Shown: positions 8,267-16,867 of the stretch, piece after piece | Numbering within the stretch: the stretch's first letter is position 1 | How the letters are laid out: the number at the start of each line of letters is the position of its first letter | NCBI GenBank assembly: GCA_963730325.1 | Contig: CAVSRC010000007.1 | Location: 62,001 to 126,000 of the forward strand | DNA length: 64,000 nucleotides | Origin: CAVSRC01 sp963730325 | GTDB taxonomy: Bacteria; Pseudomonadota; Alphaproteobacteria; Rhizobiales; Kaistiaceae | Direction: 5' to 3' | Program-made: the position numbers and the translations under genes | Notes under the pieces: model-generated | Database searches by the model: none | What the model was told of the DNA's origin: nothing | The model's input: only the letters and a program-made list of their open reading frames with translations

Positions 8267-9784
8267 TCAGGCAGCCTCCGCCGCGACATTGCCGGTCGCC
8301 GCCGCAACCAGCTTCTCGGCCGTCAGTCCGGCCCGATCGAAACGGGACACGATGCGGCCCTGCCGCATGACCACGACGCGGTCGCTCATGCCGAGAATCT
8401 CCGGCAGTTCCGATGACACCATGACGATGGCGACGCCCTGTGCCGTCAGGTCGCGCATGATGGCGTGGACGGCAGCCTTTGAGCCGACGTCGATTCCCTT
8501 GGTGGGCTCGTCGAGGATAATGACCCGCGGCTGCGTGGCGAGCCACTTGCCGATCACCACCTTCTGCTGATTGCCGCCAGACAGCGTGCCGACCTCCTGG
8601 CTGAGGCTGGAAGCGCGCAGATCGAGGCTGGTGGCGTATTCACGCGCCAGATCGAACTCGCGGGCGAGATCAAGGAAGCCCTTGTGCGACAGGCGCATCA
8701 GCGAGGGCAGGGTGACGTTCTCGAAAACCGGGAGAGCGAGGACCACGCCCTGGCGCTGGCGTTCCTCCGGCACATAGACGATGCCTCTGGCGATCGCCTC
8801 GGCCGGCGACCGGATGACGGCAATCTCGTCGTCGATGCGCAGCGCTCCCTTCGACGGCTGGGTGATGCCGAAGAGTGCCTGCATCACTTCGCTGCGTCCC
8901 GCGCCGACCAGGCCATAGAAGCCGAGGATCTCGCCGCGGCGAAGCTGGAACTCGATATCGGCGAACTCGGTCGGGTGGCAATATCCGGAGACCGTCAGCA
9001 CGGTCTCGCCAATCTCCGAGGCGCGCTTGGGGAAGATCGTGTCGACGGTGCGCCCGACCATCAGCGAAATGAGGTTGGCGGGGGTCGCCTCGGCGACGAG
9101 TCCTTCGCCGACCGAACGGCCGTCGCGGAGCACCGTGTAGCGGTCGGCGATCTGGAAGATCTCCTCGAACTTGTGGCTGATGAAGAGGACTGCCTTGTCC
9201 TCGCGCTTGAGCTTGGCGACGATCCGGTAAAGCTCCTCGACTTCCTTGTAGGACAGCGAAGCGGTCGGCTCGTCCATGATGACGATCTTGGCGTCGACCG
9301 ACAGCGCCCGGGCGATGGCGACCAGGTGCTTGCGGGCGATGGCCAGTTCGCGCAGCGGTGCGTCGGGATCGAGATCGACCTCGAGCTCCTCGAGAATCGC
9401 GCGCGTGCGCGCCCGCATGGCCTTCCAGTCGAGCAGGCCGAGGCGTCCGGTGATCGGGTGACCGAGAAAGATGTTCTCGGTGACGGTCAGTTCGTCGAAG
9501 AGCACCGTCTCCTGATGGGTGGCGGTGATGCCGCGGTGAAAGGCGGTTTCGGCATTCGGAATGTCGACGTTGACGCCGTCGAGCAGGATGCGGCCGTCGT
9601 CAGGCGCATAGACGCCGGTGAGGATCTTGACCAGCGTCGACTTGCCGGCGCCGTTCTCACCGATGAGCGCCGTCACCTGGCCGGCAAAGAGCTTGAGATT
9701 GATCCCTGCGAGCGCCTGGACGCCCGGGAAAGCCTTGGAAATCGCCAGCGTTTCAAGAACGGGGTTGGGCGGCGTCTCAGTCAT
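8267..9784 (-). CDS. rhaT: rhamnose ABC transporter ATPase RhaT
   Basis: Double-domain sugar ABC ATPase, 505 residues, energising rhamnose import at the inner membrane. Domain 1 has Walker A GENGAGKST and the Walker B region IVIMDEPTASLS; domain 2 has the degenerate P-loop region GLVGAGRSEVMQALFG, an intact signature LSGGNQQKVVIGKWL and Walker B VIILDEPTKGIDVG. This pattern is standard for RbsA-like proteins. The start at 9784 (MTETPPNPVLETLAISKAFP) was chosen over an upstream extension that enters the hairpin region. It follows rhaS after a 136-base gap containing a stem-loop and is separated from rhaP by one base. Confidence 0.9.
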   Translation of the reverse strand: MTETPPNPVLETLAISKAFPGVQALAGINLKLFAGQVTALIGENGAGKSTLVKILTGVYAPDDGRILLDGVNVDIPNAETAFHRGITATHQETVLFDELTVTENIFLGHPITGRLGLLDWKAMRARTRAILEELEVDLDPDAPLRELAIARKHLVAIARALSVDAKIVIMDEPTASLSYKEVEELYRIVAKLKREDKAVLFISHKFEEIFQIADRYTVLRDGRSVGEGLVAEATPANLISLMVGRTVDTIFPKRASEIGETVLTVSGYCHPTEFADIEFQLRRGEILGFYGLVGAGRSEVMQALFGITQPSKGALRIDDEIAVIRSPAEAIARGIVYVPEERQRQGVVLALPVFENVTLPSLMRLSHKGFLDLAREFDLAREYATSLDLRASSLSQEVGTLSGGNQQKVVIGKWLATQPRVIILDEPTKGIDVGSKAAVHAIMRDLTAQGVAIVMVSSELPEILGMSDRVVVMRQGRIVSRFDRAGLTAEKLVAAATGNVAAEAA

Positions 9785-9880
9785 GCGGGAAATTTTCCGA
9801 ACCGGCACAGGATGGACCGACGCCGAGGGCTTGTCGACAGGGGGCCGCCGGACAGTGCCGCCGGCCCCCATGCGCGCAAT

Positions 9881-9904
9881 GGCGGGAGGCAACCGCCTCC
9901 CGCC
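9881..9904 (-). promoter_or_regulatory. intercistronic stem-loop between rhaS and rhaT
   Basis: Perfect 9-base stem GGCGGGAGG (9881-9889) and CCTCCCGCC (9896-9904) with a six-base loop, located just after the rhaS stop on the minus strand and not followed by a T-run. Hairpins in this position commonly stabilise or partly terminate the transcript so that the binding protein is made in excess over the membrane components. Confidence 0.7.
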
Positions 9905-9920
9905 CGCTCGGGAGGAACCC

Positions 9921-10916
9921 TCAGTAGACCTTCGCGAACTCGTCGATGTTCTTGGCGTCGAACACGAAGGGCGGTGCCATGGCGCCAGTCAGGTCGTCGT
10001 CGAGCTTGACCTTGCCCAGCCGGCCCATCGACAGCTCACCGCCGGCCGTGGCCTTCTCCTTGCCGGTGGCGAGGTTGTAGGCGATGGTCGTCGCGGCATA
10101 GCCGAGGTCGATCGGGTTCCACAGGGCAAACTCAGGCGCGGCACCCGACTTGACGTGGTTGATCATCTCGGACGGCAGGCCGAGGCCGGTGACGAGCACC
10201 TTGCCGACGAGCTTGTTGTCCTCGACATACTGCGCCGCGGCGGCGATGCCCACCGTGGTCGGCGCAATGATCACCTTGAGGTCCGGATCGCTGTCGATCA
10301 GGCCCTTGGCCTCGGCGTAGCTCTTGTCCTGCTTGTCGTCGCCGTAGACGACCTTGGTCAGGTTGGCGTTCGGATACATGCCGACGTCCGCCTTCATGAC
10401 GTCGATCCACGCGTTCTGGTTGGTCGCCGTCGAGGTCGCCGACAGGATGGCGACATTGCCCTTCTGGCCATTGAGCAGGTCGTCGGCCATCTTGAGGCAC
10501 TGGTCGCCGATCAGCTTGGTGCCGGAGGCGAGCAGGTTCATGTTGCGGCCGGCCTTGGACACGCCGGAGTCGAACGAGACGACCGTGATGCCGCGGTCCA
10601 TCGCCTTCTTCAGCACCGGCACCAGCGCGTCGGCATCGTTGGCCGAGATCGCGATGGCGTTGACGCCCTGGGCGATCAGCGAGTTGACGATGTCGATCTG
10701 GCCTTCAGGCGTCGCCTGGGTCGGGCCCGTATAGATCACCTCGACATTGCCCAGTTCCTTGGCGGCCTCCTGGGCGCCCTTGTTGGCGGCATCGAAGAAG
10801 CCGTTGCCGAGGTTCTTGACGAGCAGGGCGATTTTCACGTCCGCGGCCGAAGCCGGGTTGACGGCGAAGGCGAGCGCCATCGCGGTGCCGATCGCCAAGG
10901 TCTTCAGAAGCTTCAT
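9921..10916 (-). CDS. rhaS: rhamnose-binding periplasmic protein RhaS
   Basis: Substrate-binding protein of the CUT2 importer, 331 residues. It starts MKLLKTLAIGTAMALAFAVN with a Sec signal ending near ASA-ADV, then a type I periplasmic-binding fold: VKIALLVKNLGNGFFDAANK, GVNAIAISANDADALVPVLK and TVVSFDSGVSK. The ATG at 10916 has an excellent GGAGGAAAGCAA ribosome-binding site. It is encoded first after the regulator rhaR, 52 bases downstream, and is followed by a stem-loop that could raise its level relative to the permeases. Ligand assignment comes from the operon context. Confidence 0.9.
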   Translation of the reverse strand: MKLLKTLAIGTAMALAFAVNPASAADVKIALLVKNLGNGFFDAANKGAQEAAKELGNVEVIYTGPTQATPEGQIDIVNSLIAQGVNAIAISANDADALVPVLKKAMDRGITVVSFDSGVSKAGRNMNLLASGTKLIGDQCLKMADDLLNGQKGNVAILSATSTATNQNAWIDVMKADVGMYPNANLTKVVYGDDKQDKSYAEAKGLIDSDPDLKVIIAPTTVGIAAAAQYVEDNKLVGKVLVTGLGLPSEMINHVKSGAAPEFALWNPIDLGYAATTIAYNLATGKEKATAGGELSMGRLGKVKLDDDLTGAMAPPFVFDAKNIDEFAKVY

Positions 10917-10968
10917 TTGCTTTCCTCCCACTGGTTCATTTGCATTGCCTCAGATGGATCGGCGCTCC

Positions 10969-11778
10969 TTATGCCGCCGATGACGACGTCTTGTCCTCGC
11001 CGGCCTCTCGCTCGGCGACGATGAGACGGATTCCTGCCTGTTCGACGATCCTGGCGTCCCGGGCGGAAACGCCGTCGTCGGTGATTATGATGTGAACCCG
11101 CTCGAGCGGACACAAGATCAGGCTCGAACGGATGGCGAACTTGGACGAATCGACCAGAAGGACCAACTCCTCGGCCTGGTTGATGAGTTTCTGTTCGGCC
11201 TGGATGATCAGCGGATCGCCCTCCATCACGCCGATCGGGCTGATGCCGCGTGCGCTCATGAACATGCGCCGCGCGAAGAAGTTGCGCGTGACGTCGTTCT
11301 CGAAGGGGCTGAGGATGATGTCCTGCTCGCGATAGATGGCGCCGCCCGGCACCGTAATGGTGTTCTTGGAGTTGCGCAGCAGGTGCTCGGTGATCGGGAA
11401 CGAATTGGTCAGGATTTGCATCCGCCGGCGGGCGAGGTGGTGGACCATCTGAAAGGTGGTGGTGCCGCCGTTGATGATGATCGAATCGCCGTCCTCGCAG
11501 AGCGCGACCGCAGCGCGCGCGATGGCGCGCTTCTTGTCGATATTCACCGTCTCATTGACCGAGAACGGACGCCCGGCAATGCCGCGCATCGCGGGCGGGT
11601 TGAGTGCCTCGGCGCCGCCGCGCACGCGCAGGAGCTGCCCGGTAACATGCAGCGCGCCGATATCGCGCCGGATCGTCGCCTCCGATGCGCCGGTCAGTGC
11701 GACCAGCTCGGACACCGTGACGACCGGCTTCTCGGCAACCTCGCCCAGGATGATGCGATGGCGCTCGATTTCGTGCAT
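10969..11778 (-). CDS. rhaR: DeoR family regulator of rhamnose genes
   Basis: DeoR-family transcription factor, 269 residues. The N-terminal helix-turn-helix reads MHEIERHRIILGEVAEKPVV then VSELVALTGASEATIRRDIG, the classic DeoR signature; the C-terminal DeoRC sensor domain has IINGGTTTFQMVHHLARR and GGAIYREQDIILSPFENDVT. A strong GGGAGGACAG site precedes the ATG at 11778. In Rhizobium leguminosarum RhaR controls the rhamnose operon; here the gene heads the same operon and faces the rhaI side, with inverted repeats in between that are likely operators. The effector is probably a rhamnose-derived phosphate, by family analogy. Confidence 0.9.
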   Translation of the reverse strand: MHEIERHRIILGEVAEKPVVTVSELVALTGASEATIRRDIGALHVTGQLLRVRGGAEALNPPAMRGIAGRPFSVNETVNIDKKRAIARAAVALCEDGDSIIINGGTTTFQMVHHLARRRMQILTNSFPITEHLLRNSKNTITVPGGAIYREQDIILSPFENDVTRNFFARRMFMSARGISPIGVMEGDPLIIQAEQKLINQAEELVLLVDSSKFAIRSSLILCPLERVHIIITDDGVSARDARIVEQAGIRLIVAEREAGEDKTSSSAA

Positions 11779-11819
11779 CTGTCCTCCCGGGCCGACATCA
11801 CCAATGTTCCCGCAGCGAG

Positions 11820-11910
11820 TCAATCAAAATCCGTCAAAACCAATAGTATTGCGCGGCACATACCCGGATTTTGCGGTGCACTATGCACATTTGTGAGCAG
11901 TTTTGATTGA
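11820..11910. promoter_or_regulatory. candidate RhaR operators in the rhaR/rhaI divergent region
   Basis: TCAATCAAAA (11820-11829) is the exact reverse complement of TTTTGATTGA (11901-11910). Between them lies a 13-base palindrome GTGCA-CTA-TGCAC (11876-11888). The stretch is clearly AT-richer than its surroundings and sits upstream of both rhaR and the rhaD remnant/rhaI. Paired distant half-sites suit DeoR-type looping repressors, but binding by RhaR is inferred from position. Confidence 0.6.
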
Positions 11911-12097
11911 TTTTAAAAAGTCGTCTGCGACCATGCGCCGGCCCCGCGGCCAAGGGAGCCATGTCAGCAAGCAGCATGACCGTGCCAACCGATGACCCCC
12001 TTCTCGTCATCCGTCGGGTCGAATGTCCTGTCGCCGCAATGACAGCGCCAGCGTCGCCGCCCGCCGTTCGAATCTTCTCGGCGCGGCGCGTGGCGCG

Positions 12098-12283
12098 AAC
12101 GGCAGGCCGTCGCCCGCGGACGAACTGGAGGCACATGGTCGCAAGCGCAGCCTGTTTAGGCGCAGCGTGCTTCCCGAGGACGTTGCCGATGCGATATGAT
12201 TGCTCGCCTCGGACCTGTCGGCAAAATCGACCGGTACCATCATCAGTATCGACGGCGGCAACGCGGTGCGCTTCACACAATAA
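12098..12283 (+). pseudogene. rhaD: 3' remnant of rhaD (rhamnulose aldolase/lactaldehyde dehydrogenase)
   Basis: Immediately upstream of rhaI the plus strand encodes, in one frame, DELEAHGRKRSLFRRSVLPE, then DVADAI, an in-frame TGA at 12197-12199, then LLASDLSAKSTGTIISIDGG and NAVRFTQ before a natural TAA at 12281. This is recognisably the C-terminus of the short-chain-dehydrogenase half of rhizobial RhaD. The roughly 600 upstream residues, including the class II aldolase domain, are missing; only about 190 bases separate this from the operator region. The gene has therefore been deleted internally and carries a stop, and cannot make enzyme. rhaI follows 16 bases later. Confidence 0.8.
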
Positions 12284-12299
12284 GAATACGGGGAACCCC

Positions 12300-13595
12300 A
12301 TGAGCAAGGGCCTGATCGACCACGACCTGATCGAAAAACAGAACAAGCGCCTGTCAGCGGGACTGGAGGCGGACTATGCGGCGCTCGGCGCCCAGCTTTC
12401 CCGGCGCGCCATCGACATCGACAAGATTGCCAGCCAGGTGGCGGCGTTCAGTGTGGCGGTGCCGTCCTGGGGCGTGGGCACCGGCGGCACGCGCTTCGCG
12501 CGTTTCCCCGGCCCCGGCGAACCGCGCGACATCTTCGACAAGCTCGACGATTGCGCCGTCATCAACCAGCTGGGACAGGCGACACCGACCGTCTCGCTGC
12601 ACATCCCCTGGGACAAGGTGAAGGATATCAAGGGGTTGAAGCAGAAGGCCAGCGGGCTGGGCCTCGGCTTCGACGCCATGAATTCCAACACGTTCCAGGA
12701 TTCGCCGGGCCAGAAGAAGAGCTACAAGTTCGGCAGCCTGAGCCACACCGACAAGACGGTGCGCGAGCAGGCGATCGCCCACAACATCGAGTGCATCGAG
12801 ATCGGCGAAAAGCTGGGCTCGTCGGCGCTGACGGTGTGGATCGGCGATGGCTCCAACTTCCCCGGCCAGAGCGACTTCACCGGGAGCTTCGAGCGCTATA
12901 TCGATTCGATGAAGGCGGTCTACAAGGCGCTTCCGGCCGGCTGGCGCATCTTCATCGAGCACAAGATCTACGAGCCCGCCTTCTATTCGACCGTCATCCA
13001 GGACTGGGGGTCGAGCTATCTGGCGGCGAGCGAGCTGGGCCCGAAGGCGTTCTGCCTGGTCGATCTCGGCCACCATGCGCCGACCATCAACATCGAGATG
13101 ATCGTTGCCCGGTTGATCCAGTTCAGGAAGCTCGCCGGCTTCCATTTCAACGATTCGAAATATGGCGACGACGACCTCGATACGGCGTCGATCAATCCCT
13201 ATCAGCTCTTCCTGGTCTTCAACGAGCTGGTCGGCGCGTCGGCGCGCAAGGCCAAGGGCTTCGACCCGGCCTACATGCTGGACCAGTCGCATAACGTCAC
13301 TGACCCGATCGAAAGCCTGATCACCAGCTCCGTCGAGGTCGTGCGCGCCTATGCCCAGGCGCTCATTGTCGACCGCGCGGCGCTCGCGGCCCATCAGGAG
13401 GCCAACGACACCCTGATGGCCAACCAGGCGCTGAAGGCGGCCTACACCACCGACGTCGCGCCGATCCTGGCGAAGGTGCGCGCCGACAAGGGCGGCGCCA
13501 TCGATCCGATCGCGGTCTACCGCGCGGCGAAATATCGCAAGAAAGTCGCGGCCGAGCGTCCGGCTGTCATCGGCGCCGGCGGCGGCATCGTCTGA
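12300..13595 (+). CDS. rhaI: L-rhamnose isomerase, rhizobial type
   Basis: Converts L-rhamnose to L-rhamnulose using divalent metal ions in the cytoplasm. The 431-residue product starts MSKGLIDHDLIEKQNKRLSA and contains CAVINQLGQATPTVSLHIPW, LVDLGHHAPTINIEMIVARL and LAGFHFNDSKYGDDDLDTAS, characteristic of the Rhizobium/Pseudomonas stutzeri-like xylose-isomerase-fold enzymes. The ATG at 12300 lies 16 bases after the rhaD remnant stop; a GGGGAACCCC stretch precedes it rather than a strong Shine-Dalgarno. It is divergent from rhaR, matching the rhaDI arrangement of rhizobia except for the lost rhaD. The gene itself looks intact. Confidence 0.93.
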   Translation: MSKGLIDHDLIEKQNKRLSAGLEADYAALGAQLSRRAIDIDKIASQVAAFSVAVPSWGVGTGGTRFARFPGPGEPRDIFDKLDDCAVINQLGQATPTVSLHIPWDKVKDIKGLKQKASGLGLGFDAMNSNTFQDSPGQKKSYKFGSLSHTDKTVREQAIAHNIECIEIGEKLGSSALTVWIGDGSNFPGQSDFTGSFERYIDSMKAVYKALPAGWRIFIEHKIYEPAFYSTVIQDWGSSYLAASELGPKAFCLVDLGHHAPTINIEMIVARLIQFRKLAGFHFNDSKYGDDDLDTASINPYQLFLVFNELVGASARKAKGFDPAYMLDQSHNVTDPIESLITSSVEVVRAYAQALIVDRAALAAHQEANDTLMANQALKAAYTTDVAPILAKVRADKGGAIDPIAVYRAAKYRKKVAAERPAVIGAGGGIV

Positions 13596-13717
13596 GAGCT
13601 GGATCGGGCGCTTGCTGATTTCGCGAGGAATACCGAACGTCGGCGCGGCGTGATACGGCGTCGCCCGTGGTAAGGTCCGTGGCAACAAGGCAGCAAAACG
13701 ACTGGGGCGGTTCCAAA

Positions 13718-14395
13718 ATGGCGGAAGGCGACGTTTCTTTCCTGTTCGATCTCGACGGCACGCTGGTCGACAGCGTCTACGAGCACGTTCTGGCGTGGCA
13801 CGACGCGTTGAGTGCGGAGGGCATCGAGCTCTCGATCTGGCGCATCCATCGCCGCATCGGCATGTCCGGCGGGCTGTTCACCGACATGCTGTTGCGCGAG
13901 ACCGGCCTGACCATGGAACCGGAGCGCATCGACCGGCTGAGGCGGCTCCATGCCGAGGCGTACAGGCAGCGGGCGCCGCGCGTGCGGCCCCTGCCGGGAG
14001 CTCTGGAGCTGCTTGCCTATCTGACGGAGGCCGGAATTCCCTGGGCCATCGCCACCAGCGGCCGCATGGAAACCGCCGGCCGGGTGCTGGAAGGCATGGG
14101 GATCGACGTCGCCAAGACGGCCGTCATCACGCGGGACATGGTCAAGCATGCCAAGCCCGATCCGGACCTGTTCCTGGCGGCCGCGCGCGCCATCGGCCAG
14201 CCGATCGCCCAGGCCTGCGTGGTCGGCGACAGCGTGTGGGACATGCTGGCCGCACGGCGCGCCGGGGCGCTGGGCGTCGGTCTGTTGTCGGGCGGCTACG
14301 GTGACGACGAGCTGGTGCGGGCCAGCGCCTATCGCGTCTATGAAGACCCCGCCGACCTGCTCAAGCACATCGACGAGGTGGGCGGGCGCCGATAG
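13718..14395 (+). CDS. HAD family phosphatase (phosphoglycolate phosphatase-like)
   Basis: Haloacid-dehalogenase-fold hydrolase of 225 residues, predicted to dephosphorylate a small sugar or glycolate phosphate. Motif I FLFDLDGTLVDS supplies the nucleophile and general acid Asp; motif II is AIATSGR, motif III Lys lies in KHAKPDPDLF, and motif IV is VVGDSVWDMLAAR. A C1 cap domain lies between motifs I and II. It starts 122 bases after rhaI on the same strand, so co-expression is possible but not certain. Whether it acts on a rhamnose intermediate is unknown. The ATG at 13718 was chosen as the family start; its ribosome-binding site is weak. Confidence 0.85.
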   Translation: MAEGDVSFLFDLDGTLVDSVYEHVLAWHDALSAEGIELSIWRIHRRIGMSGGLFTDMLLRETGLTMEPERIDRLRRLHAEAYRQRAPRVRPLPGALELLAYLTEAGIPWAIATSGRMETAGRVLEGMGIDVAKTAVITRDMVKHAKPDPDLFLAAARAIGQPIAQACVVGDSVWDMLAARRAGALGVGLLSGGYGDDELVRASAYRVYEDPADLLKHIDEVGGRR

Positions 14396-14419
14396 GCCGC
14401 GCGCCCCAGGCACTGCCGC

Positions 14420-15722
14420 CTATGACGGCCGCGCCAGGTCGATTCCGTTTTCCTTGAGAAGCCTGTCGACGTCGACGACGTCGCCGCTGGCGATGGATCG
14501 ATTGGCGGCGATGCCGGTGAGGATCGACCAGGCGCCCATGACCTCGCTTGCGGCACGGCCGTATTTGTCGGGCGGCACGTTGGCCTTGTCGAAGAGATGG
14601 CCGAGCATGACGCGATCGCCGCCGCCATGCGCGCCCTCGCCGCGCCACACCTCGACCGGCTGCGGGCCACTGCCGGCAAGGTGCAGTTCGGTGGCGATGG
14701 ATTCGCTGCCGCCGGGCGTCCGCTTGCCGCCGAAGATGCCGTGCACCTCGACATGGCGGTGGGTGAGTTCGCCCTTGGTGCCGTGGAACTTGATCTCCAG
14801 CCCCTCCCACGGGCGAATAGGCGACGAGCGTATAGTTCATGGTGGCGCCACTGGCGTAGGCCACCTGCACCTGCATGGTGTCTTCGATGGTGATGTCGTC
14901 GGCGAAGACGCAGCGGTCGCGGAAGTAGCCGTCATGGCTTTCGCCGTCGAGATAGAGCTGCTTCAGCCCCTCGTGCTCGGCGAGATCGAGCCGGTAGTCG
15001 CAGCGCGACGCCGCCGGGCAGGTGTGGCAGCGCTCGCCGCGGTCGGTCAGGCCGAACGAATTGGCCATCTCCGGGCGATAGAAGGCGCGCTTGCCGAAGG
15101 CGTGAACCGTCTTCGGCGTCGAGCCGATCCACCAGTTGACCAGATCGAAATGGTGGGTCGCCTTGTGGACCAGCAGTCCGCCGGACCTGTCCTTGTAGCG
15201 ATGCCAGCGGCGGAAATAGTCGGCGCCGTGGACGCGGTCGAGATACCAGCGGAAATCGACGGCGGTGATCTCGCCGATGGCGCCGGACATGAGGATGTCC
15301 TTCACCTGGGTGCGATGCGGCGCATAGCGGTAGTTGAAGCTGACGGTGATCGACTTGCCGGTCTTCTTCTTGGCTTCGAGCACATTGCGCAGCTTCCCGA
15401 TGTCGATGGTCATCGGCTTCTCGGTGATGACGTCGCAGCCGAGCGCCAGCGCGCGGGCGATGTAGCGGTCGTGCATGTAGTCCGGCACGGTGACCACCAC
15501 CACGTCCGGGCGCTCGACCTCCAGCATGCGGTCGAAATCGTCGGCGGCATAGGCGGCGACCGGCTTGCCGGTGATCTGCCGGGTCTGGCCGGCCGAAAGC
15601 GCCAGGCGGTGCGGGTTGGAATCGCACAAGGCCACCAGTTCGTTGGTGTCGGCGAAGGTGGAGATGACGGCGTCGCGAAACATCAGGTGACGCGAGCCGG
15701 TTCCAACAATGGCGTATTTCAC
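14420..15722 (-). pseudogene. Gfo/Idh/MocA oxidoreductase with one-base frameshift
   Basis: Predicted NAD(P)-dependent sugar or cyclitol dehydrogenase of about 433 residues once one base is removed. It has the Rossmann start MKYAIVGTGSRHLMFRDAVI (GTG at 15722), VITEKPMTIDIGKL as the EKP motif, and a cysteine cluster RGERCHTCPAASRCDYRLDL seen in one Gfo/Idh subfamily. At about 14808-14813 the frame breaks after MNYTLVAYSP: an extra G moves the remaining 130 codons (VHGIFGGKRTPGGSESIATE onward) into another frame. Without it SPWEGLEIKFHG would read through. It is the last gene of the minus-strand transporter operon, convergent with the HAD gene. The shift may be a sequencing error. Confidence 0.8.
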
Positions 15723-15751
15723 GGGGGTTAAGCTCCGCTCCGCACCGGGGA

Positions 15752-16867
15752 CTAGGCGGCGCTGCCGGCAGACGCCGATGCCTGGTGGTGGACGACCTGC
15801 TCATGAGCGTCGAACAGATGATAGGCGCTGTCGGCGAAATTCAGGCCGATGCGCTCGCCGGCGCGGACCAGCGCCTGGCCCTGGATCTCGACGGTGATCG
15901 ATTGTCCGCCGGCCAGGTTGACATAGACGAAGGTCTCGCCGCCGAGATGCTCGGCGATCTGCACCTCGCCGGAAAGCATGGCGTCGTCGGAGGCGGCAAC
16001 GGAGATGTTTTCGGGCCTGATACCGAGCGTGATCGCTTCTCCGGTGGCGGGTGCCTTGCCTGCGACGGCCGTCGACAGGGTGAGGCCGCCGTCGAGGCGC
16101 ACGTCGATCCTGCCGTCAGCACCGGCGGCAACGGCGCCGCGCAGGAAATTCATGCGCGGGCTGCCGATGAAGCCGGCGACGAACAGGTTCTCCGGTTGGT
16201 TGTAGAGTTCGAGCGGCGTGCCGATCTGTTCGACCACGCCGGCGCGCAGGACGACGATGCGGTCGGCGAGCGTCATCGCCTCGACCTGGTCGTGGGTGAC
16301 GAAGATCATGGTCGTACCGAGGCGGCGGTGCAGCTTGTTGATCTCGACGCGCATCTGCATGCGCAGCTCGGCGTCGAGGTTCGACAGCGGTTCGTCGAAC
16401 AGGAAGATCTTGGGTTCGCGCACGATGGCGCGGCCGATGGCGACGCGCTGGCGCTGGCCGCCGGAGAGCTGGCCGGGCTTGCGGTCGAGCAGATCGCCGA
16501 TCTGCAGTATCTCGGCGGCCTCGGCGACGCGCTGGACGATCTCGGCCTTGGGCGCGTGCATGGTCTCCAGCCCGAAGGACAGGTTCTTGCGCACCGACAT
16601 GTGCGGGTAGAGGGCGTAGGACTGGAAGACCATGGCGAGGCCGCGCTTGACCGCCGGCACCTCGTTGACCACCTCGCCGTCGATGACCACGTCGCCCTGA
16701 GTGACGCTTTCGAGGCCGGCAATCATCCTGAGGAGGGTGGACTTGCCGCAGCCGGACGGGCCGACGAAGACGATGAACTCGCCGGAATCGATCTTCAGAT
16801 CGATGCCGTGGATCACCTCGACCGCGCCGAAGCGCTTGACCACCCGCTGCAATTCAAGACCGGCCAT
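15752..16867 (-). CDS. sugar ABC transporter ATPase, UgpC/MsmK type
   Basis: Single-domain ATPase with regulatory OB-fold tail, 371 residues, energising a CUT1 (MalFGK-like) importer. Walker A is GPSGCGKST, the signature is LSGGQRQRVAIGRAI, Walker B FLFDEPLSNLD, and the switch histidine lies in IFVTHDQVEAMTLADR. The C-terminal third (NFLRGAVAAGADGRIDVRLD onward) is the TOBE/MalK-like domain. The ATG at 16867 overlaps the upstream gene's stop (TGATG). It belongs to a seven-gene minus-strand operon with a binding protein, two permeases and three Gfo/Idh dehydrogenases. Substrate cannot be read from sequence alone. Confidence 0.92.
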   Translation of the reverse strand: MAGLELQRVVKRFGAVEVIHGIDLKIDSGEFIVFVGPSGCGKSTLLRMIAGLESVTQGDVVIDGEVVNEVPAVKRGLAMVFQSYALYPHMSVRKNLSFGLETMHAPKAEIVQRVAEAAEILQIGDLLDRKPGQLSGGQRQRVAIGRAIVREPKIFLFDEPLSNLDAELRMQMRVEINKLHRRLGTTMIFVTHDQVEAMTLADRIVVLRAGVVEQIGTPLELYNQPENLFVAGFIGSPRMNFLRGAVAAGADGRIDVRLDGGLTLSTAVAGKAPATGEAITLGIRPENISVAASDDAMLSGEVQIAEHLGGETFVYVNLAGGQSITVEIQGQALVRAGERIGLNFADSAYHLFDAHEQVVHHQASASAGSAA

